A stretch of 64,000 nucleotides of DNA from Campylobacteraceae bacterium (GTDB lineage: Bacteria; Campylobacterota; Campylobacteria; Campylobacterales; Arcobacteraceae), in contig JABSOM010000008.1 of assembly GCA_013215945.1 (NCBI GenBank), positions 97,455 to 161,454 of the forward strand, read 5' to 3'. The notes under the pieces were generated by a model. That model ran no database searches and was not told where the DNA came from. It worked only from the letters and a program-made list of their open reading frames with translations. How positions within the stretch are numbered: position 1 is the first letter of the stretch; each line of letters starts with the position of its first letter. The position numbers and the translations under genes are program-made. Below, in pieces: positions 53,204-62,110 of this stretch.

Positions 53204-53794
53204 TTAGTCTATGAAAATAACATAACCTGTTTTAGGTCCATGTGCACCAATAACCAGTGCTTGTTCAATATCAGCTGTTTTGGAAGGTCCTGATATAAAT
53301 ACACCATATCTTCCTTCTTCAAAAGATATTTTTTCATAGGCTTCATGCATATTGTTAATTAACTGATCTTTTTTTACTACTAGTACTATATGCTGCGCTA
53401 TAAAATATAAAGCACGGTGTTTATTGTTTTGATTTTTTACCCAAACCGCACCATTTTCAGCAATCGCAAACTCTCCTTTTACAATTGCTAAATCTACATC
53501 CTTTAAATCATGTGGGTCATTGATATCATTGCTTTTGAAATTACCTAAACTACACTCTTTCACATTTGATACAATGTTTTTTTCATCTTTATATAAAGAC
53601 AAAATCAAAGCATCTAATTCTTCTTTTGAACTTACGAAGGATTTCCCTCCCACAGTTTCAAGCATAAAACTAAATTGTGTGTATTTATTATCATAAGTAA
53701 TTCCAAAATTATCATAAGAAGGCAAATCGTTTGCTGGTGTTTGGTTGATTTGTTTAATCTTGTTTAATATTGTTTCTCTACTTGTCATTTTCAT
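53204..53794 (-). CDS. lutC: L-lactate utilisation protein C (LUD domain)
   Basis: Cytoplasmic subunit of the LutABC L-lactate oxidase complex, 196 residues. The LUD fold is marked by AIVKGEFAIAENGAVWV (about 109-125), IAQHIVLVV and the C-terminal FISGPSKTADIEQALVIGAHGPKTGYVIFI (about 166-195), which is diagnostic. It overlaps lutB by 17 nt. In Campylobacter jejuni the homologous Cj0073c-0075c genes oxidise L-lactate. Confidence 0.95.
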   Translation of the reverse strand: MKMTSRETILNKIKQINQTPANDLPSYDNFGITYDNKYTQFSFMLETVGGKSFVSSKEELDALILSLYKDEKNIVSNVKECSLGNFKSNDINDPHDLKDVDLAIVKGEFAIAENGAVWVKNQNNKHRALYFIAQHIVLVVKKDQLINNMHEAYEKISFEEGRYGVFISGPSKTADIEQALVIGAHGPKTGYVIFID

Positions 53795-55157
53795 CTTCTT
53801 TCATTTTTTTATACAACTCTTTAAATGAGTATTGCGGGAGTTCTGGAATATCTCTTGTTTTCCCCCAAATGTTGAATTTATTATAAATAAGTTTATTGGG
53901 AATATAAGGCATGATTTTTCTTCCTACTTTTCCTAAAAAATCTATTAATTTAGGTCGCTCAAATACATAAGTCATTATTTTCATTGAAAACATTTTCTTT
54001 TTATCTAAGTGTCCATTTTTCCCTAAATCTTGTCTGTGTTTATACAATTGTGAATCCAAATCAATTTTAACAGGACAAACATTGGTACAAGAACCACAAA
54101 GCGTACAGGCAAAAGGTAAAGAATTGTGTTTTTTTGGTTCTTTAAAAGCTGCTAGCGTTGAACCTATAGGACCTGGAATTACATACTCATAAGAATGCCC
54201 TCCACTCCTTCTGTAAATGGGACAGGTATTCATACACGCTCCACAACGTATACAATTTAGTGCTTTTGCATAATCTTTACTTGCTAAAAACTCTGCTCTT
54301 TTATTATCAACAATAACTACATGCATTTCTCCTCCATCAATGGGACCATGGAAATGAGAAGTATAAGACGTTATAGGTTGTCCTATTGCACTTCGTGCTA
54401 ATAACCTGGTAAATACACTTAAATCTATTAATCTTGGAATTATTTTTTCCATTCCCATAGATGCTATATGTAATTTAGGAAGAGATACTCCCATATCTGC
54501 ATTACCTTCATTGGTACAAACAACAATTCCTCCTGTGTTGGCTATTGCAAAGTTTACCCCTGTAAGTCCTGCCTCTGCACTTAAAAAATCTTCTCTTAAA
54601 GCACTTCTTGCTGCTCTTGTTAAATAAGTAGGATCATCATTTCCTTTTTCGGTACCCAGTTTTTCATGAAAAGTATCTGCTACCTCTTGGCGTTTTAAAT
54701 GAATAGCAGGCAGTACTATATGAGAAGGTGTTTCATTTCTTAATTGAACAATTCTCTCCCCTAAATCAGTATCAATTACTTCTATTCCTCTGTTTTCTAA
54801 ATAAGGATTTAAATGACACTCTTCTGTTAACATGGATTTTGATTTAACGAGTTTTTTAACGTTTTTATCTTTTAAAATTTTATATACAATTTCATTGTGT
54901 TCTTGCGCATCTTTTGCCCAATGAACTTTTATTCCATTTTTTATAGCATTTTTTTCAAACTCTTCTAAATAATAATCCAGTTTATTCATGGTATGGCTTT
55001 TAATTAAAGCGCCAAAAGTACGTAGTTCTTCCCATTCTGGAATAGTTTTACTGGCTTTGTCTCTTTTTTCTCTTACAAACCATAAGGCTTTGTCATGCCA
55101 ATGCATTCTTTCATCATTTTTTACATAAGCCGCCGCATTTATTGCATGTTTTGCCAT
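53778..55157 (-). CDS. lutB: L-lactate utilisation iron-sulfur protein B
   Basis: Iron-sulfur subunit of the L-lactate oxidase complex, 459 residues. An N-terminal LUD domain (about 60-290; EECHLNPYLENRGIEVIDTDLGERIVQLRNETPSHIVLPAIH) is followed by two 4Fe-4S clusters. These are CIRCGACMNTCPIYR (about 306) and CTLCGSCTNVCPV (about 354). The C-terminal DUF3390-like tail is present but modest. It passes electrons from lactate to the respiratory chain. It overlaps lutC by 17 nt and lutA by 1 nt. Confidence 0.96.
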   Translation of the reverse strand: MAKHAINAAAYVKNDERMHWHDKALWFVREKRDKASKTIPEWEELRTFGALIKSHTMNKLDYYLEEFEKNAIKNGIKVHWAKDAQEHNEIVYKILKDKNVKKLVKSKSMLTEECHLNPYLENRGIEVIDTDLGERIVQLRNETPSHIVLPAIHLKRQEVADTFHEKLGTEKGNDDPTYLTRAARSALREDFLSAEAGLTGVNFAIANTGGIVVCTNEGNADMGVSLPKLHIASMGMEKIIPRLIDLSVFTRLLARSAIGQPITSYTSHFHGPIDGGEMHVVIVDNKRAEFLASKDYAKALNCIRCGACMNTCPIYRRSGGHSYEYVIPGPIGSTLAAFKEPKKHNSLPFACTLCGSCTNVCPVKIDLDSQLYKHRQDLGKNGHLDKKKMFSMKIMTYVFERPKLIDFLGKVGRKIMPYIPNKLIYNKFNIWGKTRDIPELPQYSFKELYKKMKEDENDK

Positions 55158-55900
55158 TATAATTTCTCACCTAAAAGGATTTGGGAAATATGTAATACTT
55201 TTATGGGATTCTTTTCTCTGCTTATTAAACCTTGCATGTGCATTAAACAGGACATATCAGCACCTGTCATTACTTCTACTTTATTGTCTTGATGATCTTT
55301 GATACGGTCTCTTCCCATAGCAGTGGAGAGTGCATCTTCACTTACACAAAATGTTCCGCCAAAACCGCAGCATTCATCATCTCTGTTTAAAGATACAATT
55401 TTTATATCTTTTACTAGAGATAAAATATTATGTAGTTTTGAATTATGCGGTACATTAAGTTCAGTAGGTGTTCCTAAACCAAGTGATCTGTGCCCATGAC
55501 AGGAATTATGAAGTCCTACTTTATAAGGAAAAGAAACATCAAGTTTGTCTATTTTTACAACATCATGTAAAAATTCTGTTATTTCATAAATAGAGCTTTT
55601 AATTTTATTATAATCTTTGTTTTCTTCAAAAAATTCAGCATAATGTTCTTTTACCATAGTGACACAAGAAGCAGATGGCGAAACAACATAATCATAGTCT
55701 TTAAAGTTATCTACAAACATATGCGCCAGTTTTTTTATATCAGATGCGCATCCTGAATTGGCCATAGGCTGTCCACAGCAGGTTTGATTTATTGGATAAT
55801 CTACTTCATAGTTAAGTTTTTTCAATAACAAGTATGTAGACATGGATGCTTTGGGATATAGTTCGTTCATAAAACAGGGAATAAATAAGCCTATTTTCAT
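55157..55900 (-). CDS. lutA: L-lactate utilisation protein A (CCG domain)
   Basis: Cytoplasmic subunit of LutABC, 247 residues, with two cysteine-rich CCG domains. The first is CCGQPMANSGC (about 41-51) with a preceding Cys near residue 10 (FIPCFMNELYP), the second CCGFGGTFC (about 176-184). Similar modules hold noncubane 4Fe-4S clusters in heterodisulfide reductase. It is the first gene of lutA-lutB-lutC-kinase-regulator. The 154-bp region upstream carries the shared box at 55993-56018. Confidence 0.95.
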   Translation of the reverse strand: MKIGLFIPCFMNELYPKASMSTYLLLKKLNYEVDYPINQTCCGQPMANSGCASDIKKLAHMFVDNFKDYDYVVSPSASCVTMVKEHYAEFFEENKDYNKIKSSIYEITEFLHDVVKIDKLDVSFPYKVGLHNSCHGHRSLGLGTPTELNVPHNSKLHNILSLVKDIKIVSLNRDDECCGFGGTFCVSEDALSTAMGRDRIKDHQDNKVEVMTGADMSCLMHMQGLISREKNPIKVLHISQILLGEKL

Positions 55901-55992
55901 TTTGACTCCTTATACAAACAATTTGATGTTTATAATGATTTTAATTGAGCTTTTAAAGACTCTTTTCTTTCATCATCTTACATTAAGGGTAT

Positions 55993-56018
55993 GATTAAGG
56001 TGTGATATTTTTTATTTA
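55993..56018. promoter_or_regulatory. Candidate regulator box upstream of lutA
   Basis: Shares 21 of 26 positions with 50280-50305 upstream of dctP, including TGATATTTTTTAT, but lacks the right arm that makes the dctP copy palindromic. It lies 93 bp before the lutA ATG and within the short gap to the methyltransferase gene, so it could act on either. Confidence 0.4.
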
Positions 56019-56054
56019 ACATTTCAGTTAAGCTATATTTTATTAATGTGTTAC

Positions 56055-56624
56055 TTATCTTCTCATTATTATTGTAGAGTCATTGTCCAGATAATCATTA
56101 ATTATTTCTATATTGGGGCATAAATCTTCACAAAACTCAATAACTTCTTTTTTTAATATGTAGTTATAAGAATCAGAAGATAAAAAATTAAAAATAAAAG
56201 CTTTTGTACTTGAAAGGTAAACATTATGTATAAAAATAAAGAACTCTGTTTTATTTAGTATATTTAGAGCCCCTGAGCAGAGATAATAGTCTTTTTGTGG
56301 TAAAGCATCATTAATAGCATTTTTAAGTAAAAATTTTAAAGAGGGGAATCTTCTTTCACAAATAGTTATCATTGATTTTTCGCAGTCTATTCCTAAATAA
56401 TCTACATTTTTATGATTGTTTTGTAATAAATATTGATAATATTCTCCAAAACCGCAGCCTATGTCAGCAAAAGAATGGCTTTGGAGTTTTTCATTTATAA
56501 GTGTGGTGATAATCTCAAAACGTTTGTATTGGTTTTCTTTAGAACTCCAATGCACCCCTAATGCGGATATTCCGTATTCTTTTATTGCACCTTCATAAAA
56601 ACGTTGATTATCCTCAAAAGCCAT
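56055..56624 (-). CDS. SAM-dependent methyltransferase
   Basis: Class I methyltransferase of 189 residues. Motif I is FADIGCGFGEYYQYL (about 52-66), followed by the acidic motif II segment YLGIDCEKSMI, and YLCSGALNIL (about 115-124) takes the place of motif IV. The target is unknown; similarity to small-molecule methyltransferases rather than RNA enzymes is my impression only. It overlaps the preceding deaminase gene by 1 nt and is probably coexpressed with it. Confidence 0.82.
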   Translation of the reverse strand: MAFEDNQRFYEGAIKEYGISALGVHWSSKENQYKRFEIITTLINEKLQSHSFADIGCGFGEYYQYLLQNNHKNVDYLGIDCEKSMITICERRFPSLKFLLKNAINDALPQKDYYLCSGALNILNKTEFFIFIHNVYLSSTKAFIFNFLSSDSYNYILKKEVIEFCEDLCPNIEIINDYLDNDSTIIMRR

Positions 56625-57055
56625 TAGATTTGCTCTATTGTCACACCATTTTGCTCTAAAAAACTGGAAATTATTGTTGAATTTGTATGTTCATAGGCTT
56701 TTTCAAAAACAATTTTTTTTATACCTGCTGCGATTAAATTTTTTGAACAATCTGCACAAGGCTCAAGTGTCACATAAATACTAGCACCTTCAATTGAAAT
56801 ACCTTTTCTTGCTGCCCAGATTATTGCGTTCATTTCTGCATGTATTTCATAGGTTTTAGACCACTCATGATGTTCTTTAGTATATTCTCCTTGCCAATGA
56901 TCATTACAATTTGTAAATCCTGCGGGTGTTCCGTTGTATCCTGTTGATAATATTCTTCCGTCTTTTACAATTACAGCTCCAACTTGTTTTGATACACATT
57001 TTGATGCTTTTGCTATTTCTTTGGCAATATTTATGAAGTTTTTGGCACTTATCAT
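56624..57055 (-). CDS. Deoxycytidylate deaminase
   Basis: Zinc enzyme deaminating dCMP to dUMP to feed thymidylate synthesis. The 143-residue product has the catalytic His72-Ala-Glu74 (HAEMNAII) and the zinc cysteines Cys100 and Cys103 (PCADC). The N-terminal VGAVIVKDGRILSTGYNGTPAGFTNC (about 25-50), with extra Cys/His residues typical of the ComEB/dCMP group, separates it from cytidine or tRNA deaminases. It is transcribed toward the methyltransferase gene, divergent from accB. Confidence 0.93.
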   Translation of the reverse strand: MISAKNFINIAKEIAKASKCVSKQVGAVIVKDGRILSTGYNGTPAGFTNCNDHWQGEYTKEHHEWSKTYEIHAEMNAIIWAARKGISIEGASIYVTLEPCADCSKNLIAAGIKKIVFEKAYEHTNSTIISSFLEQNGVTIEQI

Positions 57056-57277
57056 CTTTTTTGACCTTTTTTTTTCTTTTTGGATTATTTAATGTAATTA
57101 TTTTCTTGATTTTTAAAAAAAACGTTATTTTCTTCTATTTTTGACTAGAATTAGCATGAAATAGGTAAATTTCTTCATATTTATGCCAGTTTTACTAAAA
57201 AATAGCCATTTTGTTTTATTTGTATATAATTAATAATACTGTATTATAACAAAAATTTAGAGAAAAAAAGGCTAGAT

Positions 57278-57733
57278 ATGGACTTCAAAGAGATAAAAGA
57301 ATTAATCAGAGTATTTGATAAAAGTGAACTAAATAAATTAAAAGTAAAAGATGAAAACTTTGAAATTGCTCTACAAAAGGGTTTTGAGGGTGGAACTCTT
57401 GTAACTTCAGGACCTATCCTTGCACCAGTTGCAGCTCCTATTGTAGCTCCTGTTATACCAAGTGCAGCAGCTTCTATTACTGAAGAAGACTTAGGTGATA
57501 CTATTGATGCGCCAATGATTGGAACATTTTATGCCTCTCCATCACCAGAAGCTAGTAATTTTGTAAAAGTAGGAGATACTGTATCTAAAGGTCAAACCTT
57601 ATGTATCTTAGAAGCTATGAAAATTATGAATGAAGTTGAAGCTGAATTTGACTGTAAAATTCTTAAAATACTAGTAGAAGATGGTAATCCAGTTGAATAC
57701 GATATGCCATTATTCGTTGTAGAAAAATTATAA
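57278..57733 (+). CDS. accB: Biotin carboxyl carrier protein of acetyl-CoA carboxylase
   Basis: Carries CO2 on biotin between AccC and the carboxyltransferase. The 151-residue protein has an N-terminal dimerisation region (1-37), an Ala/Pro-rich mobile linker (about 48-66, APVAAPIVAPVIPSAAA) and the biotinyl domain. That domain has Lys115 in LEAMKIMNEVEAEF and the protruding thumb ASPSPEASNFVKVGD. accC follows after a 9-nt gap, the standard pair. Confidence 0.97.
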   Translation: MDFKEIKELIRVFDKSELNKLKVKDENFEIALQKGFEGGTLVTSGPILAPVAAPIVAPVIPSAAASITEEDLGDTIDAPMIGTFYASPSPEASNFVKVGDTVSKGQTLCILEAMKIMNEVEAEFDCKILKILVEDGNPVEYDMPLFVVEKL

Positions 57734-57742
57734 GAGTTGATT

Positions 57743-59095
57743 ATGGCAGAAATTAAAAAAATTCTAATTGCTAACCGCGGTGAAATAGTACAAAGAGCTG
57801 TACGAACCATAAGAGAAATGGGAAAAAAATCAGTTGCTGTTTACAGCTCTGGTGATAAAGAAGCATCTTATTTAAAACATGCAGATGAAGCTGTATGTAT
57901 AGGTGGTCCTAAGTCAGCTGATTCATATTTAAATATTCCAGCTATTATTGCAGCAGCAGAAATGACAGGTTGTGATGCGATTTTTCCTGGATATGGTTTT
58001 TTATCAGAAAATAAAGATTTTGTAGAGATTTGTCGTTTACACAATATAAAATTTATTGGACCTTCTGTTGAAGTAATGGAGCGAATGTCTGATAAATCAA
58101 AAGCAAAAGAAGAAATGGTAAGAGCAGGCGTTCCTGTTGTTCCTGGATCTACTGGGTCTATTAATTCTATAGAAGAAGCAAAAATCATTGCAAAAGAAAT
58201 TGGTTACCCTATTATGGCCAAAGCTTCTGCTGGTGGTGGTGGTAGAGGTCTTAGACTAATTAAAGAGGAAAAAGATTTTGAACAGTTATATATGGCTGCT
58301 TCTTCTGAAGCTTTTGCTGCTTTTGGAGATGGATCTATGTATTTAGAGAGATTCATTAATAATCCAAGACATATAGAAGTTCAAGTTATTGGAGATAGCC
58401 ATGGAAATGCTATTCATATTGGTGAGAGAGATTGTTCGTTGCAGAGACGTCATCAAAAAGTAATAGAAGAATCTCCTGCAATTCTTTTAGATGAAGATAC
58501 AAGAGTAAAATTGCATGCAGTTGCAGTAAAAGCTACTAAATATTTAAAATATGAAGGCGCTGGTACGTTTGAATTCTTAGCAGATGATAAACAAAACATT
58601 TATTTTATGGAAATGAATACAAGATTGCAAGTTGAACATCCTGTTTCTGAAATGGTATCTGGTTTGGATTTAATTGAATTAATGATTCGTGTTGCAGAAG
58701 GTGAAAAACTTCCTTCACAAGATAGCATTAAATTTAGAGGTCATGCAATTGAGTGTAGAATCACAGCAGAAGATCCTAATTCATTTTTACCAAGTCCAGG
58801 GAAAATAACACAATGGATGGTTCCAGGTGGTAGAAATGTAAGAGTTGATAGCCATGTATATACTAATTATGTGGTACCTCAATACTATGACTCAATGATT
58901 GGGAAACTGATTGTTTGGGGAAGAGACAGAGAAAAAGCGATTAATATTATGAAAAGAGCTTTAAATGAATTTGAAGTTACAGGAATTAAAACTACTATTC
59001 CTTTCCATATAAAAATGATGGAAAATGAAGATTTCATTGCAAATAACTATGATACAAAATACTTAGAGAACTACAAAAGTCTAGACGATATTTAA
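57743..59095 (+). CDS. accC: Biotin carboxylase subunit of acetyl-CoA carboxylase
   Basis: ATP-dependent carboxylation of biotin on AccB, 450 residues. ATP-grasp hallmarks are AEIKKILIANRGEIVQRAVRTIREMG at the start, the glycine-rich loop KASAGGGGRGLR (about 157-168), HIGERDCSLQRRHQKVIEESPA (about 229-250) and FMEMNTRLQVEHPVSE (about 285-300). ATG 57743 has TAAGAG six bases upstream; an in-frame TTG 57737 adds only two residues. A 9-bp hairpin begins at its stop codon. Confidence 0.97.
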   Translation: MAEIKKILIANRGEIVQRAVRTIREMGKKSVAVYSSGDKEASYLKHADEAVCIGGPKSADSYLNIPAIIAAAEMTGCDAIFPGYGFLSENKDFVEICRLHNIKFIGPSVEVMERMSDKSKAKEEMVRAGVPVVPGSTGSINSIEEAKIIAKEIGYPIMAKASAGGGGRGLRLIKEEKDFEQLYMAASSEAFAAFGDGSMYLERFINNPRHIEVQVIGDSHGNAIHIGERDCSLQRRHQKVIEESPAILLDEDTRVKLHAVAVKATKYLKYEGAGTFEFLADDKQNIYFMEMNTRLQVEHPVSEMVSGLDLIELMIRVAEGEKLPSQDSIKFRGHAIECRITAEDPNSFLPSPGKITQWMVPGGRNVRVDSHVYTNYVVPQYYDSMIGKLIVWGRDREKAINIMKRALNEFEVTGIKTTIPFHIKMMENEDFIANNYDTKYLENYKSLDDI

Positions 59096-59116
59096 GAATA
59101 GGTAAACCCTATTCTT
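59094..59116 (+). terminator. Hairpin at the end of accBC
   Basis: A perfect 9-bp stem (59094-59102 with 59108-59116) starts inside the accC stop codon, followed by TAATCTAC, without a strong U run. It probably ends or stabilises the accBC messenger. Confidence 0.5.
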
Positions 59117-59190
59117 AATCTACTACAAATATAAAAGCTTAAATTAATATTAAATTAGCTATAATCCGGAAAATATACACATTTATATAC

Positions 59191-59196
59191 TATAAT
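59191..59196 (+). promoter_or_regulatory. -10 box for DEAD-box helicase gene with long leader
   Basis: TATAAT lies 96 nt before the helicase ATG, giving a leader of roughly 88 nt. The leader ends with the short self-complementary stretch ATATATACGTGTATAT near 59259-59274. Long structured leaders are common on cold-shock helicase messages, but nothing else specific is visible. Confidence 0.4.
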
Positions 59197-59291
59197 TCCC
59201 TAGAAATGGCGATTGCTTAATAGAACATTTTTGTTTTTGTTTATTGAAGCTTATATATACGTGTATATCAAAAAAATATACAAGGTAAAAT

Positions 59292-60788
59292 ATGACTTTT
59301 AGTGAATTTGATTTTCAAAAAGACTTACACAAAGCAATTGATGAGGCAGGGTTTACAGAACCAAGTCCTATACAAGAAGAGGCAATCCCTATTATTTTAA
59401 AGGGAAAAGATATAGTAGCGCAAGCACAAACAGGTACAGGTAAAACTGCAGCATTCGGACTTCCTATTTTAAATATGATGAAAAAAGAAAAAGGTGTTCA
59501 AGCTGTTGTTATTTGTCCTACAAGAGAACTTGCTATGCAAGTTTCAGATGAAATTTTTAGATTTGGAAAATTTTTAGGTATTTCTACTGCTGCTGTTTAT
59601 GGTGGACAAGCTTACTCTAGACAATTAAAACACATTGAAACTGCTGGTATTATTGTAGCAACTCCAGGTAGATTCATTGATTTATTAAAAACTGGAAAAA
59701 TTAAGATTAAACCTTCTTATGTTGTTTTAGATGAAGCGGATGAGATGTTAGATATGGGATTTTTAGATGATATCAAAGAAATCTTTACATTTATGCCAGA
59801 AGACAGACAAACATTATTATTCTCTGCAACTATGCCAACAGCTATTAAAAACTTAGCAAAAACTATTTTAAAAGAACCAGAATTTATTTCTTTAACAAAA
59901 AAGAATATTACCAATGATAATATTTCTCAATCTTTTTATGTAGTTGATGAATATGAAAGAGATGATGCATTAATTAGATTATATGATTTTTTAAATCCAA
60001 GTAAATCTATCATTTTTTGTAGAACTAAAAAAGAAGTTGATAGATTATCTACTTATTTAGTATCTCAAGGTTACAGTGCAAAATCATTACATGGTGATAT
60101 GGAGCAAAGACAAAGAGAAGAAGCTATTAGAGCATTTAAACGTTCAAGTGTTGAAGTATTAATTGCAACTGATGTAGCAGCACGTGGTCTTGATGTTAAT
60201 GATGTATCTCACGTATTTAATTACCATTTACCATTTGATTCTGAATCTTATGTTCATAGAATCGGACGAACAGGTAGAGCTGGTAAAAAAGGAAGCGCTG
60301 TTTCTATTGTAACTCCACATGAGTTTAGAATGATTCAAAGAATTCAAAAATCTACAGGTTCTACATTAGAAGCAAAAGTTGTTCCTAATATTAATTTAGT
60401 AAGAGATCAAAAAACATCTTCTTTGGTTGAAAAAATCAAAGATCAAGAAAATTTTGACGCTGGAATGAAAATTGTAGAAATGTTAAAAGAAGAATACGAT
60501 TTATCAACAATTGCATATAAATTAGCATCTATGTTAAGTGAAGAAGCTAAAGTTGCTGGTAAAAACTTTATTGGAAAATCAGAAAGTGATATTGAGCGAT
60601 TATTCGAAAGAATGAAAACTGAAAAAGATGATGGACGTTCAGGTGGACGTGGTCATTTCAGAAATAGAAATCGTGGTGGTTCAAGAGGTGGTGGATCAAG
60701 AGACGGTGGTTCAAGAGGCGGTTACAGAGGTGGTTCTAGAGACGGCGGTTCTAGAGGTGGTTCAAGAGACGGCGGTTCAAGAGGTTAA
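59292..60788 (+). CDS. DEAD-box RNA helicase with C-terminal RGG repeats
   Basis: Cytoplasmic ATP-dependent RNA helicase for ribosome assembly and RNA turnover, 498 residues. Q motif FTEPSPIQEEAIP (about 21-33), motif I AQTGTGKT (45-52), motif II VLDEADEMLD (about 144-153), motif III SAT and motif VI HRIGRTGRAG (about 317-326) are intact. After the RecA domains a linker (about 370-445) leads to a Gly/Arg/Ser/Asp tail of roughly 45 residues (GGSRDGGSRG units) for RNA binding. It resembles DeaD/RhlE/CshA types without the DeaD RNA-binding fold. The gene has its own promoter and converges on dctM. Confidence 0.93.
   Translation: MTFSEFDFQKDLHKAIDEAGFTEPSPIQEEAIPIILKGKDIVAQAQTGTGKTAAFGLPILNMMKKEKGVQAVVICPTRELAMQVSDEIFRFGKFLGISTAAVYGGQAYSRQLKHIETAGIIVATPGRFIDLLKTGKIKIKPSYVVLDEADEMLDMGFLDDIKEIFTFMPEDRQTLLFSATMPTAIKNLAKTILKEPEFISLTKKNITNDNISQSFYVVDEYERDDALIRLYDFLNPSKSIIFCRTKKEVDRLSTYLVSQGYSAKSLHGDMEQRQREEAIRAFKRSSVEVLIATDVAARGLDVNDVSHVFNYHLPFDSESYVHRIGRTGRAGKKGSAVSIVTPHEFRMIQRIQKSTGSTLEAKVVPNINLVRDQKTSSLVEKIKDQENFDAGMKIVEMLKEEYDLSTIAYKLASMLSEEAKVAGKNFIGKSESDIERLFERMKTEKDDGRSGGRGHFRNRNRGGSRGGGSRDGGSRGGYRGGSRDGGSRGGSRDGGSRG
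60672..60785 (+). repeat. Tandem GGSRDGGSRG-coding repeats
   Basis: In-frame imperfect repeats of about 30 bp (GGTGGTTCAAGAGACGGCGG type, coding GGSRDGGSRG) run to the stop codon. Units differ by synonymous changes (TCAAGA versus TCTAGA). Such runs can lengthen or shorten by slippage or unequal exchange, always in frame. Confidence 0.7.
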
Positions 60789-60808
60789 TCCCCTCTTGCA
60801 CTACTCTC

Positions 60809-62110
60809 TTATTTATATAAAAACTCTGGAAGTACCAATGCAATAGCAGGGATTAGTGTTAATAACAATAATCGAATGATATCTGCAATCCAAAAAGGGG
60901 TTACTCCTCTAAAGATGGTTGCTGTACTTACATCTTTATTTGCATTACTTAAAACAAATACGTTCATTCCTAAAGGCGGAGTAATTAAACTAATCTCTGT
61001 TACAACTACTACTAAAATACCAAACCATACCAAATCAAAACCAAGCGCTTCTACAATGGGAAAAAATATTGGCACGGTTAATAAAATCATTGATAAACTT
61101 TCAAAAATAAAACCCAGCAAGATATAAACCAATAACATTAAAAATATAACACCTAGGGGTGGTAAATTTACTGTTTGAATAAAATGCAACAATTCACTTG
61201 AAAATCCAGCTCTGTCAACAAAATTTGAAAAAATCAAAGCTCCTATAATAACAACAAATAATGATACTGTGGTTTTACTTGTTTCTACTAAAGCAATAAA
61301 CAAAGAAGTAAAGGTAAGATTCTTTTTAATCAAAGCAATTAAAAAAGCTCCCGCTGCACCAATTCCTGCTGCTTCTGTAGGAGTAAATATACCAGAATAT
61401 ATTCCGCCCATAACAAGCGTAAATAAAAGCAATGTTCCCCATATGTTTTTTATAGCTTCCATTTTTTCTTCTTTACTGGATTCTTTACCAGCAGGTCCCG
61501 CTTTAGGGTCACGTTTTACTGTCCAAATTATTGCGCCTAAGTATAATAATACTCCCAATAATCCAGGTAAAAACCCTGCTGCAAATAATTCTCGAATACT
61601 TTGTTCTGTAATGATTCCATAAATAACCAAAATCACACTAGGTGGTATGAGGATTCCTAATGTTCCTCCTGCTGCAATAGAAGCAGATGCCAACGATGCA
61701 CTGTATCCATAATTTAGCATAGGTTTCATTGATACTTTTGACATAGTTGCTACTGTAGCTAAACTTGAACCACAAATTGCTGAGAAAAAACCGCTGGCAA
61801 CAATTGTTGACATGGCAAGTCCTCCTTTAAATTTTCCCACCATTATATAAGATACTTTATACAATTCTTTAGAAATACCAGCATTGGTCATTAGATTTCC
61901 CATTAATACAAATAAGGGAATAATGGATAAACCATAATCTTGGGATGTTTCTACTGCTAGTTTTGTTGACATGGTTAATGAGGCAACATAATTATAATCA
62001 CCTAAATACGCAAAACCAAAAAAGCCTACTATTCCCATAGCAAATCCTATAGGCATTCTAAATAAAATAAGAAGAAATAAAATGATGGAACCAATTCCTG
62101 CTATTAACAT
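60809..62110 (-). CDS. dctM: TRAP transporter large permease (third TRAP system)
   Basis: Inner-membrane subunit of 433 residues, twelve-helix DctM type. Hallmarks: LIAGIGSIILFLLILFRMPIGFAMGIVGFFG, GKFKGGLAMSTIVASGFFSAICGSSLATVATMSKVSMKPMLNYGY (about 92-136), SASIAAGGTLGILIPPSVILVIYGIITEQSI (about 142-172) and FTPTEAAGIGAAGAF. It overlaps dctQ by 7 nt and converges on the helicase gene. Only distantly similar to the DctM at 47030. Substrate unknown. Confidence 0.95.
   Translation of the reverse strand: MLIAGIGSIILFLLILFRMPIGFAMGIVGFFGFAYLGDYNYVASLTMSTKLAVETSQDYGLSIIPLFVLMGNLMTNAGISKELYKVSYIMVGKFKGGLAMSTIVASGFFSAICGSSLATVATMSKVSMKPMLNYGYSASLASASIAAGGTLGILIPPSVILVIYGIITEQSIRELFAAGFLPGLLGVLLYLGAIIWTVKRDPKAGPAGKESSKEEKMEAIKNIWGTLLLFTLVMGGIYSGIFTPTEAAGIGAAGAFLIALIKKNLTFTSLFIALVETSKTTVSLFVVIIGALIFSNFVDRAGFSSELLHFIQTVNLPPLGVIFLMLLVYILLGFIFESLSMILLTVPIFFPIVEALGFDLVWFGILVVVVTEISLITPPLGMNVFVLSNANKDVSTATIFRGVTPFWIADIIRLLLLTLIPAIALVLPEFLYK

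Noticed and set aside
60672..60785. CRISPR-like repeats
   Set aside because: Repeats are contiguous, in frame and code a Gly/Arg tail; no unique spacers or cas genes.
60628..60846. Plus-strand Val/Glu-rich frame at the end of the helicase gene
   Set aside because: It is a +1 shadow of the Gly/Arg/Ser repeat tail; no ribosome binding site and biased composition.
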